Shown here: one piece after another, positions 47,801 through 60,130 of the stretch
Layout: every line of letters begins with the position of its first letter
How positions within the stretch are numbered: position 1 is the first letter of the stretch
Assembly (NCBI RefSeq): GCF_029784155.1
Contig: NC_073692.1
Location: 424,805,324 to 424,869,323 of the forward strand
Direction of reading: 5' to 3'
Source: Uranotaenia lowii
Taxonomy: Eukaryota > Arthropoda > Insecta > Diptera > Culicidae
DNA: 64,000 nucleotides
Notes under the pieces: model-generated
Told to the model about the DNA's origin: nothing
What the model saw: the letters and a program-made list of their open reading frames with translations, nothing else
Database searches by the model: none
Program-made: the position numbers and the translations under genes

Positions 47801-50800
47801 CAAAAATGACAAAAATGACAAAAATGACAAAAATGACAAAAATGACAAAAATGACAAAAATGACAAAAATGACAAAAATGACAAAAATGACAAAAATGAC
47901 AAAAATGACAAAAATGACAAAAATGACAAAAATGACAAAAATGACAAAAATGACAAAAATGACAAAAATGACAAAAATGACAAAAATGACAAAAATGACA
48001 AAAATGACAAAAATGACAAAAATGACAAAAATGACAAAAATGACAAAAATGACAAAAATGACAAAAATGACAAAAATGACAAAAATGACAAAAATGACAA
48101 AAATGACAAAAATGACAAAAATGACAAAAATGACAAAAATGACAAAAATGACAAAAATGACAAAAATGACAAAAATGACAAAAATGACAAAAATGACAAA
48201 AATGACAAAAATGACAAAAATGACAAAAATGACAAAAATGACAAAAATGACAAAAATGACAAAAATGACAAAAATGACAAAAATGACAAAAATGACAAAA
48301 ATGACAAAAATGACAAAAATGACAAAAATGACAAAAATGACAAAAATGACAAAAATGACAAAAATGACAAAAATGACAAAAATGACAAAAATGACAAAAA
48401 TGACAAAAATGACAAAAATGACAAAAATGACAAAAATGACAAAAATGACAAAAATGACAAAAATGACAAAAATGACAAAAATGACAAAAATGACAAAAAT
48501 GACAAAAATGACAAAAATGACAAAAATGACAAAAATGACAAAAATGACAAAAATGACAAAAATGACAAAAATGACAAAAATGACAAAAATGACAAAAATG
48601 ACAAAAATGACAAAAATGACAAAAATGACAAAAATGACAAAAATGACAAAAATGACAAAAATGACAAAAATGACAAAAATGACAAAAATGACAAAAATGA
48701 CAAAAATGACAAAAATGACAAAAATGACAAAAATGACAAAAATGACAAAAATGACAAAAATGACAAAAATGACAAAAATGACAAAAATGACAAAAATGAC
48801 AAAAATGACAAAAATGACAAAAATGACAAAAATGACAAAAATGACAAAAATGACAAAAATGACAAAAATGACAAAAATGACAAAAATGACAAAAATGACA
48901 AAAATGACAAAAATGACAAAAATGACAAAAATGACAAAAATGACAAAAATGACAAAAATGACAAAAATGACAAAAATGACAAAAATGACAAAAATGACAA
49001 AAATGACAAAAATGACAAAAATGACAAAAATGACAAAAATGACAAAAATGACAAAAATGACAAAAATGACAAAAATGACAAAAATGACAAAAATGACAAA
49101 AATGACAAAAATGACAAAAATGACAAAAATGACAAAAATGACAAAAATGACAAAAATGACAAAAATGACAAAAATGACAAAAATGACAAAAATGACAAAA
49201 ATGACAAAAATGACAAAAATGACAAAAATGACAAAAATGACAAAAATGACAAAAATGACAAAAATGACAAAAATGACAAAAATGACAAAAATGACAAAAA
49301 TGACAAAAATGACAAAAATGACAAAAATGACAAAAATGACAAAAATGACAAAAATGACAAAAATGACAAAAATGACAAAAATGACAAAAATGACAAAAAT
49401 GACAAAAATGACAAAAATGACAAAAATGACAAAAATGACAAAAATGACAAAAATGACAAAAATGACAAAAATGACAAAAATGACAAAAATGACAAAAATG
49501 ACAAAAATGACAAAAATGACAAAAATGACAAAAATGACAAAAATGACAAAAATGACAAAAATGACAAAAATGACAAAAATGACAAAAATGACAAAAATGA
49601 CAAAAATGACAAAAATGACAAAAATGACAAAAATGACAAAAATGACAAAAATGACAAAAATGACAAAAATGACAAAAATGACAAAAATGACAAAAATGAC
49701 AAAAATGACAAAAATGACAAAAATGACAAAAATGACAAAAATGACAAAAATGACAAAAATGACAAAAATGACAAAAATGACAAAAATGACAAAAATGACA
49801 AAAATGACAAAAATGACAAAAATGACAAAAATGACAAAAATGACAAAAATGACAAAAATGACAAAAATGACAAAAATGACAAAAATGACAAAAATGACAA
49901 AAATGACAAAAATGACAAAAATGACAAAAATGACAAAAATGACAAAAATGACAAAAATGACAAAAATGACAAAAATGACAAAAATGACAAAAATGACAAA
50001 AATGACAAAAATGACAAAAATGACAAAAATGACAAAAATGACAAAAATGACAAAAATGACAAAAATGACAAAAATGACAAAAATGACAAAAATGACAAAA
50101 ATGACAAAAATGACAAAAATGACAAAAATGACAAAAATGACAAAAATGACAAAAATGACAAAAATGACAAAAATGACAAAAATGACAAAAATGACAAAAA
50201 TGACAAAAATGACAAAAATGACAAAAATGACAAAAATGACAAAAATGACAAAAATGACAAAAATGACAAAAATGACAAAAATGACAAAAATGACAAAAAT
50301 GACAAAAATGACAAAAATGACAAAAATGACAAAAATGACAAAAATGACAAAAATGACAAAAATGACAAAAATGACAAAAATGACAAAAATGACAAAAATG
50401 ACAAAAATGACAAAAATGACAAAAATGACAAAAATGACAAAAATGACAAAAATGACAAAAATGACAAAAATGACAAAAATGACAAAAATGACAAAAATGA
50501 CAAAAATGACAAAAATGACAAAAATGACAAAAATGACAAAAATGACAAAAATGACAAAAATGACAAAAATGACAAAAATGACAAAAATGACAAAAATGAC
50601 AAAAATGACAAAAATGACAAAAATGACAAAAATGACAAAAATGACAAAAATGACAAAAATGACAAAAATGACAAAAATGACAAAAATGACAAAAATGACA
50701 AAAATGACAAAAATGACAAAAATGACAAAAATGACAAAAATGACAAAAATGACAAAAATGACAAAAATGACAAAAATGACAAAAATGACAAAAATGACAA

Positions 50801-52150
50801 AAATGACAAAAATGACAAAAATGACAAAAATGACAAAAATGACAAAAATGACAAAAATGACAAAAATGACAAAAATGACAAAAATGACAAAAATGACAAA
50901 AATGACAAAAATGACAAAAATGACAAAAATGACAAAAATGACAAAAATGACAAAAATGACAAAAATGACAAAAATGACAAAAATGACAAAAATGACAAAA
51001 ATGACAAAAATGACAAAAATGACAAAAATGACAAAAATGACAAAAATGACAAAAATGACAAAAATGACAAAAATGACAAAAATGACAAAAATGACAAAAA
51101 TGACAAAAATGACAAAAATGACAAAAATGACAAAAATGACAAAAATGACAAAAATGACAAAAATGACAAAAATGACAAAAATGACAAAAATGACAAAAAT
51201 GACAAAAATGACAAAAATGACAAAAATGACAAAAATGACAAAAATGACAAAAATGACAAAAATGACAAAAATGACAAAAATGACAAAAATGACAAAAATG
51301 ACAAAAATGACAAAAATGACAAAAATGACAAAAATGACAAAAATGACAAAAATGACAAAAATGACAAAAATGACAAAAATGACAAAAATGACAAAAATGA
51401 CAAAAATGACAAAAATGACAAAAATGACAAAAATGACAAAAATGACAAAAATGACAAAAATGACAAAAATGACAAAAATGACAAAAATGACAAAAATGAC
51501 AAAAATGACAAAAATGACAAAAATGACAAAAATGACAAAAATGACAAAAATGACAAAAATGACAAAAATGACAAAAATGACAAAAATGACAAAAATGACA
51601 AAAATGACAAAAATGACAAAAATGACAAAAATGACAAAAATGACAAAAATGACAAAAATGACAAAAATGACAAAAATGACAAAAATGACAAAAATGACAA
51701 AAATGACAAAAATGACAAAAATGACAAAAATGACAAAAATGACAAAAATGACAAAAATGACAAAAATGACAAAAATGACAAAAATGACAAAAATTACAAA
51801 AATTACAAAAATTACAAAAAAATAACAAAAATGACAAAAATGACAAAAATGACAAAAATGACAAAAATGACAAAAATGACAAAAATGACAAAAATGACAA
51901 AAATGACAAAAATGACAAAAATGACAAAAATGACAAAAATGACAAAAATGACAAAAATGACAAAAATGACAAAAATGACAAAAATGACAAAAATGACAAA
52001 AATGACAAAAATGACAAAAATGACAAAAATGACAAAAATGACAAAAATGATAAAAATGATAAAAATGACAAAAATGACAAAAAAGACAATAAATGAAAAA
52101 ATGACAAAAATTACAAAAATGAGAAAAATTACAAAAATGACAATTACCAA
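41876..52150 (+). repeat. 9-bp satellite mega-array 3, (TGACAAAAA)n
   Basis: About 10.3 kb, roughly 1,086 sequenced units plus a 500-N gap. Left of the gap only three base-substituted or rearranged units stand out (about 42334, 42519, 42590), plus A-run length changes. From 47260 to about 51790 (about 500 units) I see no variant at all. Three AAATTACAA units and one irregular unit (51793-51825) precede a further clean block. From about 52050 the array decays into TGATAAAAA, TTACAAAAA and TTACCAAAA forms. The open frames of more than 3,000 codons on the minus strand are artefacts of the repeat. Confidence 0.97.
46760..47259. other. Assembly gap (500 N) inside array 3
   Basis: Exactly 500 Ns, a conventional placeholder and not a measured length. 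The last 150 bp before the gap (46614-46735) contain an unusual cluster of 8- and 10-bp units, as expected at a low-quality contig end. Confidence 0.97.
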
Positions 52151-52264
52151 TCATTACCATGAATTACTAAAAATTACCAAAATTACCAAAGTTGTGGAAA
52201 TTCGTAAGATTAAGCGTAAGAGAATTGACAGGCTTCATTTTGCATATTATGTACCAAAGAATTA

Positions 52265-52350
52265 ATGTTACAACATTTTTCACCGCACATTCCTGGCCGG
52301 CTAATCCCGGATTATTCTCTACAAAACCTGACAGAATCCGGTTATTTGAT
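52265..52350 (-). repeat. MITE fragment beside array 3
   Basis: On the minus strand, CCGGATTCTGTCAGGTTTTG with the following CCGGGATTAGCCGGCCAGGA parallels 35633-35695 of the MITE at 35290-35708 (CCGGATTTTGCAAGGTTTTT and CCCGGATTTGTCTGGCCCGG). Confidence 0.5.
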
Positions 52351-52483
52351 TTTAAAAATTGTAACACAAAATGTTTAAATTTTTGGGCTCATTTGAGCAC
52401 ATATCGACAAAATTCAACTGGAAAAACATTTACATAATTACTTTTCATGAAACCTTATCCACCTCTGAAATTTTTACCCGTTA

Positions 52484-53141
52484 CAGTCCCTGAATGTCAA
52501 TTTAACACTCCTTAATTAAATCAATATATCTCTCTTGTTCCACAACCGATTTTCACAAAATTTAAAGGTTTTGGAACCTTTTAACTCAAATATGTTTTCC
52601 AGACAATTTTCAGCTATATCACTACAGTTTTCCGTCATTCATAGTCTAAGAAAAAAAAAATCTTGTAGTTAAAACGTTACTTTTCAACCAATGAACCGTC
52701 AAAATTGTCAGACCAAATAAATATGAAAATAGAATTGAAAAGTTGACGTTATTTGACACATTTTTGCATTTTAAGATTGTCGAAATACCAAACAATCTGA
52801 TGACCAAACAATGATGAGTTTTTCAAATGTAGTTGTTTTTGGAACTTTTTGTCAATTTGCAATTTCTCAGATTTCTCGCACATAACTTCAACTTTGCAAC
52901 GAATAACTTCTTACTCCAGTCTTTTAAGACACTTTCGTCGCTGCTCTACAGTCTTTTTTGCGAAACAAGTTTTTTCTGATTTTTTTCTTAGACTTTGAAT
53001 TAGGGAAAACTAATGTGTTGTAGATGAATATTGATCGAAAATCATATTTGAGTTATGTACGTTACGAGGTTTTCAAAATAATAAAATTAATTTAAAATTG
53101 CGGTTTTAAGCGTGGAGTGTTAAATTGACACTTAGGGTCTG
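52484..53141. mobile_element. Element with about 27-bp terminal inverted repeats
   Basis: The left end is CAGTCCCTGAATGTCAATTT. The reverse complement of the right end is CAGACCCTAAGTGTCAATTT. Both continue AACACTCC. No clean target duplication was found (GTTA before, ATTA after), so the superfamily is open. No transposase in 658 bp. An internal stretch (about 52940-53085) is shared with 22720-22880. Confidence 0.65.
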
Positions 53142-53445
53142 ATTATGGAATTTTTTTTTCTGGGCTTTCTTGGTGCGTTTATAAAAATGTAATGATGTAA
53201 AATTTAAGATTTTAAGAATTCATTGAGGGTCCTTAAAGAAATTGTTTTATTTAGATGCACCCGAATAAAGTAACAAGCTGCCAAACTTCCAATAGTGTCA
53301 TATTGACACTCAAGAGTGGATTAGGGTTAACTTACATTGTGAACTATGTAAATTGTGTTATAATAACAAAATTTCTGTGGTTCAGAAAGTACGTTGTTTT
53401 CCTTACAGAATTTTTATAGTTCAAAAAGTTGGTTTGAATGAATGA

Positions 53446-54525
53446 ATATGAAAGTTATTCATAAATAATTTTGGTTCAGGAGAAGGTAAACAACTTTTTC
53501 TTGATGGATTTTTTTCAAAACCTACAGAATGTCAAACATTTCGCCTGAAGACTGCATCTGGATTGAAAACTGTATTTGCAAAGCTATTATTTATTCTAAA
53601 GCATATTCTGCCCTTGGGGGTTGCTCGTTTCGGTCCTCACAGACAGGAGAGAATGGGGATACTTGATCTTTTAACTTTAACTTAAAAATGTATCGTTCTT
53701 GCTTTTAGAGCATACAAACTTGAAAAAATACGCTGTCTGAAAATGCAAAAGACAACTAAATGCTAAATTTTCTCAAAAAGATATGAGGGATATAAATATC
53801 TTTTTGGAAAAATTTAACAACTCGCCGTTTTTTTTAAAGCGTTTTATTTCAAATTTATACGCTTCAAAAACAAGAACGATACTTGAACCCGTAGATTAAC
53901 TAGCTGCATTTTCGTGGAATGAAAACAAATGTGATATTGTTTGAGTTAGAGGAAACTTGATACTTACTTCAAGACACTTGATAATTGCTATCAAGTGTCT
54001 TAAAGTAAGTATCAAGTTTCCTCTAACTCAAACAATATCACATTTGTTTTCATTCCACGAAAATGCAACTAGTTAATCTACGGGTTCAAGTATCGTTCTT
54101 GTTTTTGAAGCGTATAAATTCGAAATAAAACGCTTTAAAAAAACGGCGAGTTGTTAAATTTTTCCTAAAAGATATTTATATCCCTTATATCTTTTTGAGA
54201 AAATTTAGCAACTAGTTGTCTTTTGCATTTTCAGACAGCGTATTTTTTTAAGTTTGTATGCTCCAAAAGCAAGAACGATACATTTTTAAGTTAAAGTTAA
54301 AAGATCAAGTATCCCCATTCTCTCCTGTCTGTGAGGACCGAAACGAGCAACCCCCAAGGGCAGAATATGCTTTAGAATAAATAATAGCTTTGCAAATACA
54401 GTTTTCAATCCAGACGCAGTCTTCAGGCGAAATGTTTGACATTCTGTAGGTTTTGAAAAAAATCCATCAAGAAAAAGTTGTTTACCTTCTCCTGAACCAA
54501 AATTATTTATGAATAACTTTCATAT
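53446..54525. repeat. Near-perfect 1,080-bp palindrome (about 538-bp arms, 5-nt loop)
   Basis: The left arm starts ATATGAAAGTTATTCATAAA at 53446. The right arm ends with its complement at 54525. The centre is ACTTGATA-ATTGC-TATCAAGT at 53976-53996. The arms differ at scattered sites only (for example AACTAGCTGC against AACTAGTTGC, and single-base length changes in homopolymers), so identity is about 97-98% by eye. RNA from either strand would fold into a very long hairpin. No reading frame or transposase is visible. Confidence 0.9.
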
Positions 54526-55789
54526 ACATAGATGCAAATCGATGAAGCTTTCAGTTACACTGCCAATTGATGCAATGATTACATGTTCAAAATTACATGA
54601 CAATCTGTCAAGCGGGTTTTAAGAGCGTGTCCTATGTAGAAGTCCATTGACCAACATTTTTGAGCACGATTGTGAAAAATCCAGAAAAATCTTACTGAGG
54701 ACCTCAAAACAACTGGAAAAAAAACTATCTGACCAAACAAAATAATTCAGTTAATCGCAATCTGAGCCTTAAGATTGAATAAGTAGTGAAGAAGGTCTTT
54801 TAATCTATTGAATTCACTCTGCAAATAAAAAACAAGCGAGACCTCATGTTTTCAACGTTAACAAGCTGTTTATCGATAAAATAAAAAAAAAAAATATGAA
54901 GAGGCCAAATCGTGCGCAAAACATTGAACTGAAAAACGGGCGAAATTTAGAAAAAACATGATGATGCACTGGAAAACGAAATTTTTAGCGGTTACCTGGT
55001 AGAACTCCAGCCAGAAATTTGTCGTTGATCAGTCTAACCTTGATGTTTTGGAGAATAATGAGACAAAAAAAAAATTAAAAATTCATATCTTGTGTTTAAT
55101 GTGGTTGACGAACTGGGGAAGCTGCTAATCAGACAACCGTAAAAAAGAATAATGCTCTAAAATGCTTTGGGCTGACTTTCAATACTTTCAATTGGCAGGA
55201 AAAGTGAAAATCATTCATGATTTGTTTACTATTCAAATGAATGATGTCAAACGATATTACGAACACTGCAACGGAAAATGATCGAATGGAATAAGTTCAT
55301 TTGAGACTTTGCATTCCCGGAAGAGCCATACCGTTACTTTTGGTGTTTTAACTGCACTTCTCACACCTTACTCGAATTGTTGGCCTCAGCGCGGCGAAGC
55401 ACATGGAATAGATCCTCTGGAAGTGAGGCTGCAGGTACAAAGAGCATTTCGCTAGCGAAGATAAAGTGCATTCAATACCTTCCTAGAAAGTAAGTAGCTG
55501 TATGTTCGGGTACCCCCGAAAGCTGAACCGGCAACAGGACGCCCCGATGAATGCTCGCCCAATGACAGAGCCAGCGCATATCACGACACCACTGATCAGC
55601 TTCTTTTCAAATTTGCATCTTTTAAATTTACCACCATGACTCATCGGGAAACCGAAGCACTCTCAGACCCCTCCATAGGATGTAGGTATGTTTACATCTG
55701 AGATAAAGAATACTTTGCCGAAAAAAATTTAAAGAAACCGAGCTGCAGCATCTTGACCGCATTACGATGCACTTTGAGTTATTTTCGCC
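54526..55789. other. No gene recognised
   Basis: AT-rich, then a more balanced block (55330-55620) in which no domain could be recognised. Confidence 0.4.
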
Positions 55790-55804
55790 TTTGTAGTTTT
55801 GTAG

Positions 55805-56013
55805 TCCCTGGTGAGGAGCTCAGCTCTCCAGCACTTTGCTTCGGCTCTTCGGCTCTTGTTGTTCGCTCTGACAGTAGTTCAATTACTTTATGTACCTGTC
55901 AAAGCGAATGGCGATTTCACTCTACCCTTTTTTGGTTTTGTTATTTGTGACACTCGGCAGGAGAAACATATCCAGCTGATGATGGCCCTGGTAGCGGGAG
56001 CAAATGGTAAAGA
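55805..56013 (+). CDS. Possible orphan exon with signal-peptide-like start
   Basis: An open stretch follows a pyrimidine-rich tract ending TTTTGTAG and runs to a GT donor (AAATG|GTAAAG at about 56013). The translation contains a long hydrophobic segment resembling a signal peptide (LRLLLFALTVVQLLYVPVKA), then GDFTLPFFGFVICDTRQEKH. There is no ATG: the first candidate is GTG at 55811, so this is either an internal exon or a decayed first exon. I do not recognise the family and no partner exon was found. Confidence 0.25.
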
Positions 56014-56589
56014 TAATAAAATTTTGCTTTGCTATATTGAATTTGACCTTTATTTCTCCATATCATATTGGTCCTACTGGTTTTTCTGTTCAATAGTTAC
56101 ATCTGTTGACTTCTTCAAATAACTTGTGGAAATATGCTTTTCATGAAAAATCAGTCTTTCCACTTAATATAGGGAAAATAAGGGCATAATGGACACCTTA
56201 TTTATCACGAATTTGACCGTTCTATGTAAGTTCCATTAACTTCTTGTTGAATCTCAACTCTGAATATGAATGCGGATTCGAAAATTTGAATATGTTTTAA
56301 AAAATAGGACTCTGTATGTGAATTCTTCATGTGAATTCAGAATCTGAAGACTGAATCTTAAATCTGGATCAAAATTCAACTTGATAACATTTTTAATGCG
56401 GCTTCTGAAAATGATTTTTGGATCTCAAACCTGATTTTTGGACTGGATTTCTGAAATCTTAATCAAAACACTCAATTTTGATTAAAATGAATTCTGAAAG
56501 TAAATAGAGATCTTGGAAATAAGTTATAAAACCAAATTCTGGATCTGAATCGTTTTTCCTAATCTGAATTATGGATTTTAAAAGTATAA

Positions 56590-57235
56590 AAGTACTGTCT
56601 GTCTGTGTATCTGTTCCATATAGAATCGGAAACTACTGAACCGATTTGCGTTAAACTTGGCAAACCGGGATATTATTATGGTTTTAGACCTCTTCCTCTT
56701 ATAGAAAGGAGGAAGAGGGGCGAAGGTTATTTAAGATCATTCCCCCTACCATTAAAGTGATAGGATGGAATTAATCAAGCAAATGGAATCATGCCTGGCA
56801 AGGCGTGGTATAAGGGTAAGAGAAATGTTTCATTAAATATTTGGCACCCCTTCCTCTTTTAGGCGGGGAGATAGGAAGAAGGGAGGTGTGTTCCCTTACA
56901 ATTTTTTGTACAACTGGAGAACTAATCGAGCAAATGGAACCAAACATGGCATGGGACGGTATTTATGTTTTAAAGATTATTTGAATTTCCACTCCCTTTC
57001 CAGAAAGGGGGGCTTTCATACATTTTGTTTTGTATAACTGAAAAAAAATCAATCAAATGGCACCAAAATGTGCTTGGGAGGGTATTTGGGTACGAGAAAT
57101 GTTTTCCTGAACCTTTGATATCCCTCCCTCTTTCCAGTGAGGAAATTAGAAGAGGGAGAAACAAAAACGATTCAAGCATGGGAACAGATGTGGCATGGAA
57201 GGGTGTTTGAAGACGAGATATAGTTCTTTTATTTT
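56590..57235 (+). repeat. Degenerate tandem repeat, about 120-150-bp units
   Basis: Four diverged units each begin near GAGCAAATGGAACCAAACAT (about 56778, 56928, 57049, 57172), followed by GGCATGGGACGGTATTT-like words and a C/T-rich CCCTCCCTCTTTCCAG-like segment. The block is preceded by GTCTGTCTGTGTATCTGTTC and ACTGAACCGATTTGCGTTAA, common in the body of abundant insect repeats with ACCCGG heads. It is probably the internal repeat of such an element. Confidence 0.6.
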
Positions 57236-60130
57236 TTGAGAACTCTCCTTTCTGCTATTGGGATGATGAATGTTTTTTCCCAGTTTAATTTTTGGACTAA
57301 GAAATGAATTAATTATAGCAACCGAAAATCATTTTATCCCAAAAAGTGTTCAAAAATTTTTGTAAAATAAGTGATCAGAAAATTTTATTCTTTATGACCT
57401 TCACGAATTTAATTTTTTTCTATTGTCTATTTTTTTTAATTGTTTATTGTTAGAAATTTTATAATCCTATTGTATTGAAATTCAAATCTTAACACACAAA
57501 AACCCTAGTTTAACTATGTTTTTTTTTTTATTAAAAAGTGTAACTGAATAATTTGAGAATTTGTAAGCAACCATTTAAACATCCAAATTCATGCATCGAG
57601 TTTTAATTTTACACATCGACAGGTTGTGACAGGTGTTCAATACTCACAATAGTCAATACAAATCTCAAACCTAGTACCCTAGACGTTATCACGTATCGTT
57701 TTTTTTTTAAAAACATCGAGTATTTCTGCCTCAAAAAAAAACACAGGAAATTTTTCTTGATCTTCTCAATCTTCAACTTCACATTAACATTCAAGGGTTT
57801 TGAAAGATCACACGAGGCCACAAAACTCTCTTTTTCCCAAGGTGCAAGAAGTTTAAGAACTTTTTATGATTATTTTGGCTGCTCTGAATCTGATGGAATA
57901 AAAAATATTTAAAATTCGAAGTACTAAAATGTACTGAATCGAAAAATTAGTTTTAAATATGTGTCATCTAGTTAAATTCAGAACTTTGTATCATAATTTT
58001 ACGATGAGCATTTTGAATTGATGTACTTTTTTTAAGAGATGGTTTTGTTGATATCATTTTTTTTTAATAAACCGCGTTAAACGTTTATATTTAATTTATT
58101 ATTCACTCATTCATCACTGCTATACTTGTTGCAATTCAGGATAGATTTTTTTACATAGAGATATAAACAAATTAAAAAGAAGGTAAATAGTCGACTTGAA
58201 ATGTCACTGGATATAAACTATAGGCTTATTTTTTTACAAATTTATGTTGGAGAAAGATACTAGGAATGTTCATGAAAAATAGGCACTCAGTGATAGTAGT
58301 TATTTTTTTGTCATCATTACACTGAATAACCTCATGACCCCGTATTAACTGAAAGCGTCGAAAAGGAGCTAATAGGAGTAAGGAAAATAATTTTTATGGT
58401 TCACCGTAACACTTGTCAAAAGTGTCTCCCAATTAATTCCTTTTACCCAGACCCAACCAAAATTAATTCGCTAGGATGCAGAGGTGACCTCGGTCCTAAT
58501 GCACAAAATAAATCTTTCATCCCTTTCTTTTTTTTCCAATGCATCCATTGACTACTAGGACGTGGCCAGCGCCGTTATTGACGTTCAAAGAGAGAGCATC
58601 AGTTTTGTGCAGTGTAAATGTGCTGCTAATCCCAAGCACCATTCATTTGACCTCTGAACAAAATTGATGGCCTCGGTCAATCACGGAGTAGCAACCATTG
58701 GCAATGTGGAACTTGTTCTACTGAGCCACACCAGCGATCATGGAACTAGAACTGATTGTAATCATAATTTTATTTTGGAGGAAGTAATCCATTTTCTATA
58801 ACTATGCATTTCGGGTTTAACGGTCTAAGGTGGATGTGAGTAGATAATCAAGCTAAGCTAAGCTTAATTTGGGTGCTCTGAATCCAAATGTGCAATAAAT
58901 TTTTTTGTTAGCTTTTATTTTCGAATTTTTTTTTCGAAATTTATTTTTTAACTTTTTTAAAGGCCGCAAGTACCTTCAACATCTGCGAAAAAATTAATAG
59001 AAGATATCTATTTGTAAAATACGAAATTTAACAAAATACTCTTTAACCCAATTGAATTTTAGATATTTTTTAACTAAACATCAAATCGTTTTGCAAAATT
59101 AAAAAATGTAAATGGAATAATACCATTTCAAAAGTCTTTTTCAGTTATGTCAGTAATAACAGTGATGATATGTTTACAAATTTTCAAAACCTTTAGACTC
59201 TAACTAGATCATTTTCAGTATCTTTTTTAAAGAATTATTTTTTTGAATGAAGAATTTAAATCCAGAATCGGTTTTTCATGTAGATTTGTTAGTTCATCAG
59301 TTATTAATGATTGATTTCACTTAGAACTCTACTGCACTTAACAGACAGATTCAGAAGATTCGAGTTCAGGACGTCAAAACCAACACAATTTTTAAAACAA
59401 AGACCTCAAAATGCTATTTCCTTGTATGACCAGTTGAGTTTATTGAATTGTTTTTTAAAGTGGTAAGATTTTTTTTAACAAATGGTTTTGTTGAGGCATT
59501 TAACTGATAAAGTTTTTATGTGCCGGGAGTATTTTTCCTAACTTTGGGTTACAAGTTGTTTGCCATAACTCTAAAACTTATTAAGTAAATGACCATATGT
59601 AGAACATAACATTAGAGGTTTACAAGAAATGATTCTATGGTAGGTCGAGATTTCCCTCCACAATTGAAAACTAAATTTAAATTTTTAGCAATAGTTGTAT
59701 TCATCTTCGAAAATATTTCATCTTGGTATTTCATCTTTGTATTACATTTTGAAACTGAAATTCTACCTGAATGATTTTGTGATTTAATCTTTAATCATCA
59801 ACAAATAAAAAAAATATATAAAAAAGTATCAAAAATGTAATCATTTTCAGTTATTTTTTGGAGGTGTAGTCCACCGGGTCTGCCAGTGAAAGTTATAAAA
59901 ACGCTGATTAATTTTCAGATCTTGGAAAATAAATTTTAAGATAAATTTTCACTAAATAAGATGTACATCTATGAATTGCAAGTCAAAATTTCAGGAGCAG
60001 TTCTCATTAAAAATAGTTGCTTCTGATGTATGCTTAAATTGATTTAAAATGTTGCCTTAACAATATCAAAATTAAAATAAGTTTTACTTATTTCAAGATG
60101 TAGCGAAGCACATCGGGTCAGCAAGTATTA
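57236..60130. other. AT-rich repeat-like DNA, two ACCCGG-type ends, no gene
   Basis: 59868-59885 (CCACCGGGTCTGCCAGTG) and 60098-60125 (GTAGCGAAGCACATCGGGTC) look like reverse-complement edges of the repeat class seen at 13366 and 32568. The left part may belong to the same element as the 56590-57235 tandem block. No frame or motif is recognised. Confidence 0.35.

Noticed and set aside
41876..52150. Telomere repeat
   Set aside because: The unit is not like TTAGG, and dipterans lack canonical telomerase repeats; the array is internal with ordinary DNA on both sides.
41876..52150. Centromere call
   Set aside because: Satellite content fits, but nothing in sequence alone shows centromere function.
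41805..52160. Minus-strand frames of 3,300-3,450 codons across array 3
   Set aside because: Pure translation of a 9-bp repeat, continuing through Ns; equally long frames exist in five of six readings. No start context, domain or codon structure.
53446..54525. Assembly fold-back artefact
   Set aside because: Arms differ at several sites, whereas a fold-back read would give identical arms; long reads are still needed to be certain.
55811..56122. Complete small secreted protein of 103 residues
   Set aside because: No ATG start; the frame runs past a good splice donor into AT-rich DNA. Kept only as a low-confidence exon.
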